A stretch of DNA of 64,000 nt from Polycladomyces subterraneus (GTDB taxonomy: Bacteria > Bacillota > Bacilli > Thermoactinomycetales > JIR-001): positions 62,001 through 126,000 of the forward strand of contig NZ_JANRHH010000037.1 of NCBI RefSeq assembly GCF_030433435.1. The letters are read 5' to 3'. The notes beneath the pieces were generated by a model that worked only from the letters and a program-made list of their open reading frames with translations, ran no database searches and was not told where the DNA came from. A program made the position numbers and the translations under genes. Positions within the stretch are counted from its first letter, which is position 1. Each line of letters opens with the position of its first letter. Below are positions 41,619 through 51,968 of the stretch, piece by piece.

Positions 41619-41936
41619 TTACTTGGCCATCTGCTCCAGAAACGTTTCAATCTGTTCCTGAGTTTTGGCCTCCCGGCTCGGCAGACGGCCGGTTTCCCGC
41701 CCGTCCTCGAACACGATGAATGTTGGAATCCCTCTTACATTATATTGTTCTGCGATGGAACGTGATTCATCCACGTCGATCTCGCCAAACTGAAAGTTGG
41801 AAGAGAACTTTTTCTCGATCTCAGGCAAAAAAGGTGCCACGCGTTTACAGTCCACGCACCAACCGGCATTGAACTCCACCACTTTTTTTCCTGATGCGAT
41901 AAACTGTGCAAACGACTGCTGATTCAATTTTTCCAT
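41619..41936 (-). CDS. Thioredoxin-family protein (WCVDC)
   Basis: 105 residues with the thioredoxin fold. The active site is EFNAGWCVDCKRVAPFL (CVDC instead of CGPC), followed by FGEIDVDESRSIAEQYNVRGIPTFIVFEDG with the cis-Pro. The non-canonical CVDC pair suggests a role other than general thioredoxin. SD GGGGGAGAG. It lies between the TPR gene and trxB, all on the same strand. Confidence 0.9.
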   Translation of the reverse strand: MEKLNQQSFAQFIASGKKVVEFNAGWCVDCKRVAPFLPEIEKKFSSNFQFGEIDVDESRSIAEQYNVRGIPTFIVFEDGRETGRLPSREAKTQEQIETFLEQMAK

Positions 41937-41982
41937 CGCACTCTCCCCCTTACAACCTCACGATGTCAACGCCAGATGCCGA

Positions 41983-43716
41983 TTATTCGGTTGAGCGGGT
42001 GGAAATCTCCTTGAAATGGCGGCTCAGTGCACATGTTTGTTCCATCTGACGAGCGTGTCTGCCGACTGTGGACGGGGACACGCCGTATTTTTCCGCCACT
42101 TCTGTTTGTGTCCGCCCTTGTCCGTGCAGCTTGGCAATCACATATTCCAAGGCAGCCGCCCAGCCTTCCACTTTTCTGACGGTGGGCAACTCCTTCTGTT
42201 TTTGCGTCAAAAAGGTGGTCCACAAGATCTGAGCGTCTTGGAGCAACGCCTCAGAATAACACCCTTTCATGTGGCCAAAACAGCATTCCAGCACTTGTCG
42301 CCAGACTTGGATCTCACTGGCTTGCTTGGCCAATTGTTCTCCCGAAATGACGTGTTCAGCACCGCCCATCCGGACATGGTAAGGACCTTTGGCCCCCATC
42401 TGATACAAGATCATCAGGGCCGTTTTCTTCAGTTCATCCTCATGATCCGGACTCAACAGGAACTGGCGCAGGATCTGCTCCACTTCCTCATCCGCCATCC
42501 AGCCCAACAACTGCAGGATTTGCTGTTTCGTCTCCTTGTCCCCGTGTTGAAGAGCCCAGTAAAATGACGAACGGACCAAGGGGTTGACACGGAATTGCTC
42601 AGGTACGGGGTTCGCCTGGTCCTCCGACGACTTTGCCTGCTCGTGAAACGGCAACTGATAATGGTAGCTGATCAGCGGAAGCTCCTGCCGTTCCAGACGC
42701 GATTCCTTCAACAAGCCCAGATAGTACTTGGGCACGGGAGAATCAGGGTCCATCTCGGCTGCGATACTCCAGTACTTTTGTGCCTTGCGCCAGCGACCCG
42801 TGTTCATCGATGCGGCTGCAAGATAATGATACAAGCTGGGTTCCGGCTGACTATCCATCAGAAGCAGACGGTGAAATGCTTCGTAAGCTGCTTCGTGTTC
42901 GCCCAGAATGCCCAATGTGGTGGCTAGTTTGTACAGATGCTCCACATGCGTGGGAACGAGCTTTTTCAAGACATCAACCAAACGGTCCCGCTCCGGTTCA
43001 CGTCCCAGGTGCTGATACAGCACAGCCAAGTTGCATAATGCATGCAAATTGCCCGGATCCGTCTCCAGCACCTGATGAATGGTGTCCACCGCCTGCTGAA
43101 ACTGCCCCGTGTAATAATAGGCCAATGCCAGATTGTTACGTGCGGCCAAAAAGTCGGGATGCGCTTCAACCAGTTCCTCCAGCAGTTGGGTGGCCAGAAC
43201 GAATCGCCCTTCTTCCAAATGTTTGCGGGCCGTATCGTGCTTGACGAACCATTCTGGACGATCCACGCGCTCCGGACGTCGCGGAGGACGCCCCAGTTCG
43301 TAAGCCAGCATCTGCAGCATTTCTTCCGCTTCTTCGGCAAATTCGCCGTCGGGGTCTTTCTCTAAATAGGTGATCAAATATTCTTCGGCCAACTCGAAAT
43401 CGTCCATGTTGGCCGCATTATTCGCCATGTAGAAAAAACACTCGTGCAATTCCGGATCGATTTCGTTCAGCACGGTTTCCAACACTTCATTGGATTCCTC
43501 AAACCGCCCCATCTCGGATAAAATCCCCGCCAAATTGCAGTGATTGATGGGGTTGTCCGGTTCCTTCTCCACTGCCAGACGGAAATATTTCAATGCTTTG
43601 GGGTAGTTTTGCTTGTCCAGCGAGCGAACCGCTCGCTCAAAGAAAAATCCGGCATCCATGCGAAGCCGAACGACTTTTCTCGATTGGTTTCGCCATTTTG
43701 CTTCTTGTTTTTTCAT
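41983..43716 (-). CDS. TPR-repeat protein with C-terminal HTH-like segment (YvcD-like)
   Basis: 577 residues. Tandem TPR units cover the first 330 residues (AVRSLDKQNYPKALKYFRLAVEKEPDNPINHCNLA; LALAYYYTGQFQQAVDTIHQVLETDPGNLHALCNLA; LATTLGILGEHEAAYEAFHRLL). A helical middle follows, then a C-terminal HTH reading QTEVAEKYGVSPSTVGRHARQ. No signal peptide. It may be a scaffold with a DNA-binding tail; function unknown. In Bacillus a related gene precedes trxB. Confidence 0.85.
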   Translation of the reverse strand: MKKQEAKWRNQSRKVVRLRMDAGFFFERAVRSLDKQNYPKALKYFRLAVEKEPDNPINHCNLAGILSEMGRFEESNEVLETVLNEIDPELHECFFYMANNAANMDDFELAEEYLITYLEKDPDGEFAEEAEEMLQMLAYELGRPPRRPERVDRPEWFVKHDTARKHLEEGRFVLATQLLEELVEAHPDFLAARNNLALAYYYTGQFQQAVDTIHQVLETDPGNLHALCNLAVLYQHLGREPERDRLVDVLKKLVPTHVEHLYKLATTLGILGEHEAAYEAFHRLLLMDSQPEPSLYHYLAAASMNTGRWRKAQKYWSIAAEMDPDSPVPKYYLGLLKESRLERQELPLISYHYQLPFHEQAKSSEDQANPVPEQFRVNPLVRSSFYWALQHGDKETKQQILQLLGWMADEEVEQILRQFLLSPDHEDELKKTALMILYQMGAKGPYHVRMGGAEHVISGEQLAKQASEIQVWRQVLECCFGHMKGCYSEALLQDAQILWTTFLTQKQKELPTVRKVEGWAAALEYVIAKLHGQGRTQTEVAEKYGVSPSTVGRHARQMEQTCALSRHFKEISTRSTE

Positions 43717-43805
43717 ATTTTCCCCCCACCCAGCACCTGTTACAAGCTGGTGGTCGGTATTTGGTGATCAACTTTGGAAAGATTATACCACAATTTCACA
43801 CAGGT

Positions 43806-44756
43806 TTACATTCCCCCGCGGAACAATGTGCTGATCGACCCTCCCCGTTCGATCAGATCGATTGCTTTCGCCAACAACGGCGCCATCGACAACACTTTCA
43901 GTTTGGGCGAGGACACCGCCTCCGGCAGTGGCAGCGTGTCCGTGACGAGCACTTCCCGGATGCCGGGATGGACCAACCGTTCCCACGCATAATCGGAAAA
44001 AACAGGATGGGTGGCACACACGTACGACGGTTCGGCACCTTTGGCAAGCAATCCCTCCACGACGCTCACAATCGTACCGCCGGTATCGATCATATCCTCG
44101 ATGACGATGGGGGTTCGCCCCTTCACTTCGCCGATAATATGCGTGATCGCCGCCTCATGATGGGCCGGTCGCTTCTTCATCATGATCGCGAACGGGGCGT
44201 CCAGATACGTGGCCAGTTTTTCCGCCATTTTGGCCCTTCCCGCGTCAGGTGAGACTACCACCGGTTTCATGATGTTCTTTGATTTGAGATATTCCGTCAT
44301 ATGGTCCAGTGCGGTAAGATGATCGACGGGCGTGTGAAAAAATCCCTGGATGGCGGGTGCGTGCAAATCGATGGTGATGACGCGATCAATCCCGACCACC
44401 GTCAACAAATCGGCCACCACTTTGGCCGTGATCGGCTCCCGGGGTGCGTCTTTCTTTTCCTGACGGGCATAACCGAAGTAGGGAATCACCGCATTGACGC
44501 TACGGGCAGAAGCCCTTCTGGCGGCATCCGCCATGATCAGGAGTTCCATCAGATGGTCGTTGACCGGATGGGAAAAGGTCTGCACGATATACAAATCGGC
44601 ATTGCGCACGCTCTCTTCATAGTGAACGTAGATTTCCCCGCTTTTGAAGCGGTTGATCCGCACACTGCCCAATGGCTTCTTCAAACAGGATGCGATAGTC
44701 TCGGCCAGTTTCGGGTTGGACGTGCCGGAAAACAACATGTATCCCTTGGATTGCAT
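43806..44756 (-). CDS. prs: Ribose-phosphate pyrophosphokinase
   Basis: 316 residues. Makes PRPP from ribose-5-phosphate and ATP. MLFSGTSNPKLAETIASCL, SGEIYVHYEESVRNADLYIVQ and DHLMELLIMADAARRASARSVNAVIPYFGYARQEKK are followed by the PRPP-binding VIVEDMIDTGGTIV-type VIEDMIDTGGTIVS. The ATG at 44754-44756 gives the family's normal length, with GGAGGG upstream. PRPP feeds the histidine operon encoded a few kb further on. A terminator hairpin stands in its leader. Confidence 0.95.
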   Translation of the reverse strand: MQSKGYMLFSGTSNPKLAETIASCLKKPLGSVRINRFKSGEIYVHYEESVRNADLYIVQTFSHPVNDHLMELLIMADAARRASARSVNAVIPYFGYARQEKKDAPREPITAKVVADLLTVVGIDRVITIDLHAPAIQGFFHTPVDHLTALDHMTEYLKSKNIMKPVVVSPDAGRAKMAEKLATYLDAPFAIMMKKRPAHHEAAITHIIGEVKGRTPIVIEDMIDTGGTIVSVVEGLLAKGAEPSYVCATHPVFSDYAWERLVHPGIREVLVTDTLPLPEAVSSPKLKVLSMAPLLAKAIDLIERGGSISTLFRGGM

Positions 44757-45117
44757 GGGTTGTACAATCCCTCCGTAATTTGTTTCCCGCGACAACTTGC
44801 CCCGCATCATCGTATGAACATTTCCGCATTTCCGTCCGGTTTCCTCCCAAAAAAGAAAAAAGACCGGCAGGATGAGCCGGATTCGTGAACCGATATATCG
44901 ACAACCATGGTACCCATCAGCTGACAAGCACAGACGACGATAACCCAAGGCGAGCGATTCCAGATTCCCCAATTGGCGCACCCGGGATAAGGGTAGGAAA
45001 TAACTAGGTCATTTGCGCAAACCAAGGAATTGTAGTAAAGTTTCAGTGAATAAAGCTTCTATTCAACCCGATCCGAGCAGCAAAGAGTATCAACAATATG
45101 GGAGAGGGGGGTAGAAG
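44757..45117. other. Divergent prs / SpoU-methyltransferase intergenic region
   Basis: 360 bases with no secure gene. On the minus strand an intrinsic terminator (44849-44882) lies in the presumed prs leader, preceded by about 120 nt able to form stems. I compared it with T-box, ykkC/PRPP and purine riboswitch landmarks and saw no clear match. The SD of the plus-strand gene is at about 45103-45112. Confidence 0.45.
44849..44882 (-). terminator. Terminator in the prs leader (candidate attenuator)
   Basis: On the minus strand CCGGCTCATCCTGCCGG followed by TCTTTTTTCTTTTTTGG, about 95 nt upstream of the prs start. No minus-strand gene lies upstream that it could serve. Confidence 0.75.
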
Positions 45118-45900
45118 TTGCGAGTATCAACAGTCAGGTTCCAAGAGTTAATGAAAGAAAACGATTGTATACAAATGCTGCTGGAAACCGGTATAGTCCA
45201 GGAAAAAGAGCGCTGGATATTGGAAATGATTCGGCCTGAGCGGTTGATGCGATTGTTTCAGGTGTTGAATCAACGTACAAGATATATCTCGGTGTTGCTT
45301 GAGGCTGTTGATGACGGACACAACCAGGCAGCGGTTCTGCGGACTGCGGATGCCTTTGGTATCCAGAATATCTCCGTTGTCACCGGGAATCAACCGTTTG
45401 AACCGAGTAAGAAGATTACCCAAGGTGCCCATAAATGGCTAACGATCAAAAAGAAGCCAGACCTGCAAACAGCGGTGAAAGATCTGAAGTCGGAGGGTTA
45501 TCAAATCTACGCTACTTATCTTGGGGATGGCGCGGTTCCGGTCGAGGAGATCGACCTTTCCAGGCCCACCGTACTCATTTTCGGCAACGAGCACAAGGGA
45601 ATTTCGGAAGAAGCGGCCAACTTGGCGGACGGCAAATTCTACATTCCCATGTATGGCTTTGTGCAAAGTTTCAATATTTCCGTAGCAGCGGCGCTTGCCC
45701 TGCAGGAAGTAACGAAACGGGCCCGTAAAACGGCCAAAGAGCGCTATTATCTGACTGACAAGGAAAAGCGGGAGTTGTACCTGGAATGGATCTTAAAAAC
45801 GCTTCGGCCGCAAACCCGGAAAAGGGTGCAAAAGAGATTGGAGATGTCAAAGCAATCGCTTGCCAATCTAGATAGCAGCAACCACAGATTAACAGGCTAA
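45118..45900 (+). CDS. SpoU/TrmH-family RNA 2'-O-methyltransferase
   Basis: 260 residues. SpoU motif 1 (SVLLEAVDDGHNQAAVLRTADAFGI), motif 2 (VLIFGNEHKGISEEA) and motif 3 (YIPMYGFVQSFNISVAAALAL) with the SAM trefoil knot are all present. A C-terminal basic helix resembles TrmH, which methylates G18 of tRNA; 23S targets cannot be excluded. The start is TTG (45118) behind GAGGGGGGTAGAAG. Confidence 0.9.
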   Translation: MRVSTVRFQELMKENDCIQMLLETGIVQEKERWILEMIRPERLMRLFQVLNQRTRYISVLLEAVDDGHNQAAVLRTADAFGIQNISVVTGNQPFEPSKKITQGAHKWLTIKKKPDLQTAVKDLKSEGYQIYATYLGDGAVPVEEIDLSRPTVLIFGNEHKGISEEAANLADGKFYIPMYGFVQSFNISVAAALALQEVTKRARKTAKERYYLTDKEKRELYLEWILKTLRPQTRKRVQKRLEMSKQSLANLDSSNHRLTG

Positions 45901-45925
45901 GATCACTGAAAAAGAACTGTCAAAA

Positions 45926-45949
45926 AATCCCGGCCTTCGAGCCGGGATT
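45926..45949. terminator. Bidirectional terminator
   Basis: AATCCCGGCCTTCGAGCCGGGATT. TTAAATTAAAT follows on the plus strand and TTTTTTG on the minus strand. Confidence 0.75.
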
Positions 45950-46005
45950 AAATTAAATAATGGGGAAGCGGGCATTCATCTGCCCGGTCTCTCTTTCCGT
46001 CAATC

Positions 46006-46080
46006 ATTTCTTGGGTCGTAGTGAATGTGGATCGGCTCTAATCCCTCCTTTTTCACATGGAAGTGATCAATCATCTCAAC
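46006..46080 (-). pseudogene. C-terminal protein fragment (HFHV...HIHYDPRND)
   Basis: The minus-strand frame MIDHFHVKKEGLEPIHIHY... ends at a stop at about 46003. The histidine-rich HIHYDPRN end resembles the tail of toxin or immunity-type proteins, but only about 24 codons remain and the 5' part is absent. It is a fragment, and its identity is uncertain. Confidence 0.3.
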
Positions 46081-46147
46081 AAAATTATTCCGAAGTGGAA
46101 ATCAACAATCCGTTGGAACTTAAAATAAATTGATTTTAAGGAGTTAA

Positions 46148-46534
46148 ATGGAAATGCGAAAATTTTCGTTGTTGGTATGTTTCTTCGTGATATTGCTTGC
46201 GTTAACGAGTTGTACCGCAGAAAAGCCCAGCGAAGTTATCATTCAAAAAGCGAATGGATATGAAACAACGATTAATGATGCTAATAAAATTGAAAAAATA
46301 ATGACTATTGTTGGGGAAGTCAATTGGAAAGAAGGATCGACTCCAACAATGGCCAGAAACGAGGATGCCCGTTTCTGGATGAATGACGATAACAAAAAGA
46401 AAGAGACGTATCTTATTTGGTTTGGCAAATACGGAAATGCAGAATTAATAAGGGATTCTACAAAAGGATCTGCATATGGGACACTTACAGCGGATCAAGC
46501 AAAACAGTTAAAAGAAATATTACTCGGTTCTTGA
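46148..46534 (+). CDS. Putative lipoprotein
   Basis: 128 residues. The signal peptide MRKFSLLVCFFVILLALTSC has a lipobox (LTSC), so the protein would be lipid-anchored on the outer face of the membrane. The mature part has YETTINDANKIEKIMTIVGEVNWKEG and a C-terminal LTADQAKQLKEILLG, similar in style to small Bacillus lipoproteins such as YhfM. AAGGAG precedes the ATG. It is clearly more AT-rich than the flanking genes, suggesting transfer. Confidence 0.78.
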   Translation: MEMRKFSLLVCFFVILLALTSCTAEKPSEVIIQKANGYETTINDANKIEKIMTIVGEVNWKEGSTPTMARNEDARFWMNDDNKKKETYLIWFGKYGNAELIRDSTKGSAYGTLTADQAKQLKEILLGS

Positions 46535-46642
46535 TTCGCTCTGCGCGAGTCGTTTCAACATCCCTTATGATCGGAATGATGTATGTGGATCAAGATGCGA
46601 TGTCATCGTTGTGATAATCCGTGTCAACATGGTGTTTCGCAA

Positions 46643-46678
46643 GAAAAACAACCCCCACCATCGTACAGATGGTGGGGT
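46643..46678 (-). terminator. Terminator of the histidine operon
   Basis: On the minus strand CCCCACCATCTGTACGATGGTGGGG followed by GTTGTTTTTCTT, 12 bases after the hisIE stop. Confidence 0.9.
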
Positions 46679-46689
46679 ACTTGCATCCA

Positions 46690-47334
46690 CTATTCCTTCT
46701 GATCGGCATACCGCCCGCGCAATTCGGCCAATACGTCGTCCAACGGCAGTTTGGCTTGCCGGAGCAACACCAACAGATGGTACAGCAGATCAGCCATCTC
46801 GTACCGCAATTCCTCATGCGATTCGTTTTTGGCGGCGATGATCACCTCTGCTGCCTCTTCGCCCACTTTCTTCAGGATTTTGTCCAGTCCTTTTTCAAAC
46901 AGATAGGTGGTGTAGGAGCCCTCCGGGCGTTCCGCCTCACGCCGGGCAATGAGGGATTCCAACCGGTTGAGGATGTCAAAACGATCCGTTGTCGGTTCTT
47001 CCCCGGATGGATTGACGGTGCCAAAACAACTGACGGCGCCGGTGTGGCAGGCCGGTCCGTTGGGAATCACCTTGACCAGCAAGGAGTCCCGGTCACAATC
47101 CCACTGGAGAGAAACGACGCGTTGTCTATGACCCGACGTTTCCCCTTTGTGCCAGAGCGATTGGCGCGAACGGCTCCAAAACCAGGTTTCCCCCGTTTCA
47201 ATCGTTTTCTTCAACGCGGTTTCATTCATATAGGCCAACGTCAATACTTCCTTGCTCACCGCGTCCTGGACGATGGCGGGGACGAGGCCACGGTCGTCCC
47301 ATCGGATCGCGCTTACGTCGATTTGACCGTCCAC
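46690..47334 (-). CDS. hisI: Bifunctional phosphoribosyl-AMP cyclohydrolase/phosphoribosyl-ATP diphosphatase
   Basis: 214 residues with two fused domains. HisI is residues 1-110 ([37 protein letters not shown], and metal-binding [11 protein letters not shown]...GPACHTG). HisE is the remainder ([43 protein letters not shown]). It catalyses steps 2 and 3 of histidine synthesis. Its start overlaps the hisF end by 22 bases. Confidence 0.97.
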   Translation of the reverse strand: MDGQIDVSAIRWDDRGLVPAIVQDAVSKEVLTLAYMNETALKKTIETGETWFWSRSRQSLWHKGETSGHRQRVVSLQWDCDRDSLLVKVIPNGPACHTGAVSCFGTVNPSGEEPTTDRFDILNRLESLIARREAERPEGSYTTYLFEKGLDKILKKVGEEAAEVIIAAKNESHEELRYEMADLLYHLLVLLRQAKLPLDDVLAELRGRYADQKE

Positions 47335-48089
47335 CGCACGTTCACTCCTTTGTCCGCCAAATACCGTTTCACTTCTTCAATGGAAAGCTCCTGATAGTGA
47401 AAGATGGACGCTGCCAATGCCGCATCCGCTCCCGCCTCTGCAAAAGCCTCATAAAAATGGTGTGCCTCCCCGGCCCCGCCGGAAGCGATGACCGGCACGC
47501 GTACCGCTTCGGCCACCACGCGGGTGAGTGCCAAATCGTAGCCATCCTTCTGTCCGTCCTGATCCATGCTGGTGAGCAGAATCTCGCCAGCTCCCCGCTC
47601 GACGGCTTCCTTGGCCCATTCGACGGCGCGTTTGCCCGTTTCCCGTCTGCCGCCGTGCGTGTAGACGAACCAATCGTCCCGGTCGGGATCGTATTTGGCG
47701 TCGATGGCGACGACGATGCACTGGCTACCGAACCGGCGGGCGCCGTCTTCGATCAGCTGGGGATTCAAGATGGCAGAAGTGTTGATCGACACCTTGTCCG
47801 CACCAGCACGGAGGAGCCGGAACATGTCCTCCACCGAACCGATGCCGCCTCCGACCGTGAAGGGAATCGTCAGTTGCGCCGCTGCGCTTTGCACCACGTC
47901 GATCATCGTCTTGCGCTCCTCATGGGAAGCGGAGATGTCCAGAAAGACCAGTTCATCCGCGCCTTCCCGGTCATACAGACGGGCCAGTTCTACGGGATCT
48001 CCGGCATCGCGCAGCTGTTGGAAGGAAACCCCTTTGACCACGCGTCCGTCTTTCACATCCAAGCAGGGAATGATCCGTTTGGTGATCAT
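47313..48089 (-). CDS. hisF: Imidazole glycerol phosphate synthase cyclase subunit HisF
   Basis: 258-residue TIM barrel. [21 protein letters not shown] holds the catalytic Asp11, [14 protein letters not shown] binds phosphate, [10 protein letters not shown] follows, [16 protein letters not shown] holds catalytic Asp130, and [17 protein letters not shown] is the second phosphate site. It receives ammonia from HisH. Overlaps hisA by four bases. Confidence 0.98.
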   Translation of the reverse strand: MITKRIIPCLDVKDGRVVKGVSFQQLRDAGDPVELARLYDREGADELVFLDISASHEERKTMIDVVQSAAAQLTIPFTVGGGIGSVEDMFRLLRAGADKVSINTSAILNPQLIEDGARRFGSQCIVVAIDAKYDPDRDDWFVYTHGGRRETGKRAVEWAKEAVERGAGEILLTSMDQDGQKDGYDLALTRVVAEAVRVPVIASGGAGEAHHFYEAFAEAGADAALAASIFHYQELSIEEVKRYLADKGVNVRWTVKST

Positions 48090-48832
48090 GGGGTTGCCTC
48101 CTCGCCTTCAACGGCACGAACTGCCTCGCGCAATCGGATGTCACCGGTATACAGCGCCCGCCCCACGATGGCTCCGGCCACGCCCTCCTGTTGGTAACGG
48201 GCCAATTCCACCAGATCAGAGGTGTCCCGCACGCCGCCGGATGCGATCACCTGCTTGCCGCAAGTACGGGCCAGCGAGCACACCGCTTCGACGTTGGGAC
48301 CTTGCAGCGTGCCATCCCGAGAAATATCCGTGAAAATAAATGTTTCCGCACCGTGTCTGGCCATCTCCACCGCCAGTTCCTCTGCGCTCACTTCAGCCGT
48401 TTTCAACCATCCATGGGTGGCGACGCGCCCCTCACGCGCATCGACACCCAATGCGATCCGGTCCCCGTAGTCTGCCAACACCGCTCGAACAAACTCCGGA
48501 TCATCAATGGCAGCGGAACCGATCACCGCCCGCTGTACACCGATGGACCACAAACGCTCCAGCCGCTCACGCGTGCGCACTCCTCCACCTACTTGCACCG
48601 GAATGTCCACCGCTGCCACAATGGCACGGATCACGTCTTCGTTGACCGCTTCACCGGAGCGTGCCGCATCCAGATCCACCACGTGCAACCAGTGTGCTCC
48701 CTCACGAGCAAACTGCCGTGCCACTGCGACGGGATCTTGGGCGTACACCGTTTCCGCATCGTAATCGCCTTGGTATAGGCGGACACATCGTCCGCCGCGC
48801 AAATCAATCGCCGGATATACGACGAAACTCAT
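48086..48832 (-). CDS. hisA: ProFAR isomerase HisA
   Basis: 248-residue TIM barrel. [20 protein letters not shown] holds the catalytic Asp8, [15 protein letters not shown] the first phosphate site, [16 protein letters not shown] the catalytic Asp127, and [13 protein letters not shown] the second phosphate site. The start at 48830-48832 overlaps the hisH stop (ATGA); longer upstream frames run inside hisH. Confidence 0.98.
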   Translation of the reverse strand: MSFVVYPAIDLRGGRCVRLYQGDYDAETVYAQDPVAVARQFAREGAHWLHVVDLDAARSGEAVNEDVIRAIVAAVDIPVQVGGGVRTRERLERLWSIGVQRAVIGSAAIDDPEFVRAVLADYGDRIALGVDAREGRVATHGWLKTAEVSAEELAVEMARHGAETFIFTDISRDGTLQGPNVEAVCSLARTCGKQVIASGGVRDTSDLVELARYQQEGVAGAIVGRALYTGDIRLREAVRAVEGEEATP

Positions 48833-49449
48833 ACCATTCCCACCTTTTCCTGACAGCGCTCGGCAAATCGTTTCAACAGGGCCATACCCAAATCGCCGCT
48901 TTTTTCCGGATGAAACTGCATACCCACGATATGGCCGCGACCCACAATCGCCGTGACCGGTCCGTGATAATCCGTCACCGCCCACACGTCCTCGGGATTG
49001 TTCGCCTGAACGTGATAGGAGTGGACAAAATAGACGTGCCCTTCCTCAATGCCGCTGAAAAACGGATGCGGCCGGTCAAACGACAACCAGTTCCAACCCA
49101 TGTGCGGCACTTTCATCTCACCGGTAAACGGCACCACATGGCCCGGCAACAAGTTCAATCCTTGATGGTACCCATGCTCCTCACTGCTGGTGAACAGCAG
49201 TTGCATCCCGAGACAAATGCCCAACAGCGGTTTGCCTCCCAATGTCTCCTCGCGGATGACGTCGTCCAAACCACGCTCTCCCAGTTCCCGCATCGCGTCG
49301 CCGAACGCACCCACCCCGGGGAGAATCAGCGCGTCGGCTCTTCGGAGCACTTCGGGATCTTCCGTTACCGCGTATTCAAATCCCATGCGTTCCAGTGCCT
49401 TGCTGACACTGTGCAAATTGCCCATCCCGTAATCCACGATGGCAATCAT
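48829..49449 (-). CDS. hisH: Imidazole glycerol phosphate synthase glutaminase subunit HisH
   Basis: 206 residues of class-I glutamine amidotransferase. IAIVDYGMGNLHSV is at the N-terminus, ILPGVGAFGDAM precedes the nucleophile Cys in LLGICLGMQLLF, and the His/Glu pair is in GMQFHPEKSG. It supplies ammonia to HisF. Confidence 0.98.
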   Translation of the reverse strand: MIAIVDYGMGNLHSVSKALERMGFEYAVTEDPEVLRRADALILPGVGAFGDAMRELGERGLDDVIREETLGGKPLLGICLGMQLLFTSSEEHGYHQGLNLLPGHVVPFTGEMKVPHMGWNWLSFDRPHPFFSGIEEGHVYFVHSYHVQANNPEDVWAVTDYHGPVTAIVGRGHIVGMQFHPEKSGDLGMALLKRFAERCQEKVGMV

Positions 49450-49451
49450 CG

Positions 49452-50042
49452 TTACAGCACTCCTTTGGATGAAGGTACGCCTTTGACGCGCGGGTCGATC
49501 TGGGTCGCCTCATCCAACGCCCGTCCCGCCGCCTTGAACAGCGATTCGATCATATGGTGGGTATTGCGTCCGTAATGCAGGATGATATGCAGGTTCATCC
49601 GAGCTGACAGCGCCAACTTCCAGAAAAATTCATGGACCAATTCGACGGTAAACGTACCGACCCGTCGATCGGGGAATTCAGCCCGGAACTCCAGGTGCGG
49701 ACGATTGGACAGATCGACGACCACCTGACCCAACGTCTCATCCATCGGGACAAACGCGTTGCCGTAACGGCGAATGCCTTTCTTGTCCCCCAGCGCTTCC
49801 GCCACTGCCATCCCCAAACAAATGCCGATGTCCTCCACTGTGTGGTGATCGTCGATGTGAATGTCCCCGCGTGCGGTCACTTCCAGGTCAAACAGGCCAT
49901 GTTTGGCGAACAGGTCCAACATGTGCTCCAAAAAAGGGACGCCGGTATCCAATTGTGTCTGGCCCGTCCCGTCCAGATTGAGCCGGACCACAATGTCCGT
50001 TTCGTTGGTTTTTCGTTTGATTTCTGCTATTCGCTCACGCAT
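49452..50042 (-). CDS. hisB: Imidazoleglycerol-phosphate dehydratase HisB
   Basis: 196 residues, monofunctional. The His-rich metal motifs are [31 protein letters not shown] and [21 protein letters not shown]. Phosphatase activity (HisN/HisJ) must be encoded elsewhere. The ATG at 50040-50042 overlaps the hisD stop by eight bases. Confidence 0.97.
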   Translation of the reverse strand: MRERIAEIKRKTNETDIVVRLNLDGTGQTQLDTGVPFLEHMLDLFAKHGLFDLEVTARGDIHIDDHHTVEDIGICLGMAVAEALGDKKGIRRYGNAFVPMDETLGQVVVDLSNRPHLEFRAEFPDRRVGTFTVELVHEFFWKLALSARMNLHIILHYGRNTHHMIESLFKAAGRALDEATQIDPRVKGVPSSKGVL

Positions 50043-51327
50043 CGTTTTCACCCTTTTCCTTCCGTTCCAGCCGCACGCGGATCGAAGCCGCATGGGCTCC
50101 CAACCCCTCGCCCTCAGCCAGGCGCACCACATGCGATCCATCCCGGAACAGGGCTTCACGGCTGTACGCAATCACGCTCGATTTTTTCACGAAATCGTCC
50201 ACACTGAGCGGCGAAGAGAAACGCGCCGTCCCGTTAGTTGGCAGTACATGGTTGGGCCCGGCGAAATAATCGCCCACAGGCTCGGGGCTGTACGGTCCGA
50301 GGAAGATCGCCCCGGCGTTTTTCACTTTGCCGATCCAGTCCCAAGGCTGCTTCACCATTAGTTCCAGATGTTCCGGAGCCAAACGATTGGCAGTGGAGAT
50401 CGCCTCTTCCATGTCGCTCGTCACGCAAATGGCCCCTTGCTCCCGCAACGACTGCGCGGCGATCTCCCTGCGTTCCAACCGTTCACACTGCTGCACCAAT
50501 GCCTGCGCCACACGCTCGGCCAATGCGGGCGACGGTGTGATCAACACTGCCGAAGCCATCGGATCGTGTTCGGCTTGGGACAACAGATCCGCCGCCACCC
50601 ATTCCGGATCGGCAGTTTCGTCAGCGACGACCACGATTTCACTCGGCCCGGCGATCATATCAATGTCCACATCACCGAACACCATCTGTTTGGCAATCGC
50701 CACGTAGATATTGCCCGGCCCGACGATTTTGTCGACGGGACGGATCGATTCGGTTCCATACGCCAATGCGGCAACTGCCTGTGCACCGCCCACTTTCCAA
50801 ATCTCCGTCACACCGGCTTCCTTGGCGGCGACCAGAGTGGTAGCCGGGATACGTCCATCCCGGTCGGGAGGCGTTATCATCGCAATTTCCTCTACACCCG
50901 CCACCTGTGCGGGAATGGCATTCATCAATACGGAAGACGGATAAGCGGCACGTCCCCCCGGAACATAAATACCGACCCGTGCGAGCGGTCGAATCAATTG
51001 CCCCAGTATGGTGCCGTCCGATTCGGGATGAAACCATGACGTCTGCCGCTGACGCTCATGGTAGCGACGTATGCGCTCCGCCGCCTCTCTGAGGGACGCG
51101 AGCCACTCTTCCGTTACTTCACGGTAAGCGGCCGCGATTTCCTCCTCCGTCACGTCCAGCCGCGTCAGATCGGCTCCATCAAACCGACGCGTGTATGCGA
51201 GCAAAGCCCCATCGCCACCGTTACGCACTTCATTTAATATGGTGCGCACCGTCTGTCGCTGTTGCTCCGTTCCCTTGTCCACGGACCGGCGGGTGCTCAG
51301 CTCCCCTGGCTTCACAATTGCGATCAT
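50035..51327 (-). CDS. hisD: Histidinol dehydrogenase
   Basis: 430 residues. [84 protein letters not shown] and the zinc-ligand region [16 protein letters not shown] mark the family. Converts histidinol to histidine with two NAD. Overlaps hisG by four bases. Confidence 0.98.
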   Translation of the reverse strand: MIAIVKPGELSTRRSVDKGTEQQRQTVRTILNEVRNGGDGALLAYTRRFDGADLTRLDVTEEEIAAAYREVTEEWLASLREAAERIRRYHERQRQTSWFHPESDGTILGQLIRPLARVGIYVPGGRAAYPSSVLMNAIPAQVAGVEEIAMITPPDRDGRIPATTLVAAKEAGVTEIWKVGGAQAVAALAYGTESIRPVDKIVGPGNIYVAIAKQMVFGDVDIDMIAGPSEIVVVADETADPEWVAADLLSQAEHDPMASAVLITPSPALAERVAQALVQQCERLERREIAAQSLREQGAICVTSDMEEAISTANRLAPEHLELMVKQPWDWIGKVKNAGAIFLGPYSPEPVGDYFAGPNHVLPTNGTARFSSPLSVDDFVKKSSVIAYSREALFRDGSHVVRLAEGEGLGAHAASIRVRLERKEKGENDA

Positions 51328-51968
51328 CGCACGCCCCCTCCTTGACGAACCGTGTCGGCCAACGAGCGGGTCAAGGAATCAATCCGTTCGCTTTTCATGC
51401 GGTAGCTGGACCGATTGGCGATTAGACGCGAGGTGACGGTCGTGATGGTTTCCAGTTCCACCAGTCCGTTTTCTTTCAGGGTGCGCCCGGTAGAGACGAT
51501 ATCCACAATCCGGTCGGCCAAACCGATCAAAGGGGCCAGCTCGATCGAACCGTTCAACCGGATCACTTCCACTTGCTGTCCACGTTCGCGGAAATAACGG
51601 TCGGCAATGCGGGGATATTTTGTCGCCACCCGTGGATGCAGTGTCGGTTGCCAATCCGGCAAACCGGCGACGGAGATCCGGCAGGGACTGATGCGCAGAT
51701 CGAGCAGCTCGTACACGTCCCGCTCCTCTTCCAACAACACGTCCTTGCCCACCACGCCCAGATCAGCCGTACCGTACTCCACATAGGTCGGCACATCCAT
51801 CGGTTTGGCGAGGAAAAAGGAAAGGCCGGCTTCCGGAACGGTGACGATTAATTTTCGTGAATCCTCGCTCAGCTCGTCCGGAATGGGAAAACCAGCTTCC
51901 CGCATCAGGTGGACGGCTTCCTCAAAAATTCTTCCTTTCGGCATCGCGATCGTCAACATGTCATTCAT
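51324..51968 (-). CDS. hisG: ATP phosphoribosyltransferase catalytic subunit, short form
   Basis: 214 residues, the short HisG form lacking the C-terminal regulatory domain. [15 protein letters not shown] is at the N-terminus, [14 protein letters not shown] follows, and the PRPP loop is [14 protein letters not shown]. It needs HisZ, encoded immediately upstream, for activity and feedback by histidine. Overlaps hisZ by four bases. Confidence 0.97.
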   Translation of the reverse strand: MNDMLTIAMPKGRIFEEAVHLMREAGFPIPDELSEDSRKLIVTVPEAGLSFFLAKPMDVPTYVEYGTADLGVVGKDVLLEEERDVYELLDLRISPCRISVAGLPDWQPTLHPRVATKYPRIADRYFRERGQQVEVIRLNGSIELAPLIGLADRIVDIVSTGRTLKENGLVELETITTVTSRLIANRSSYRMKSERIDSLTRSLADTVRQGGGVR

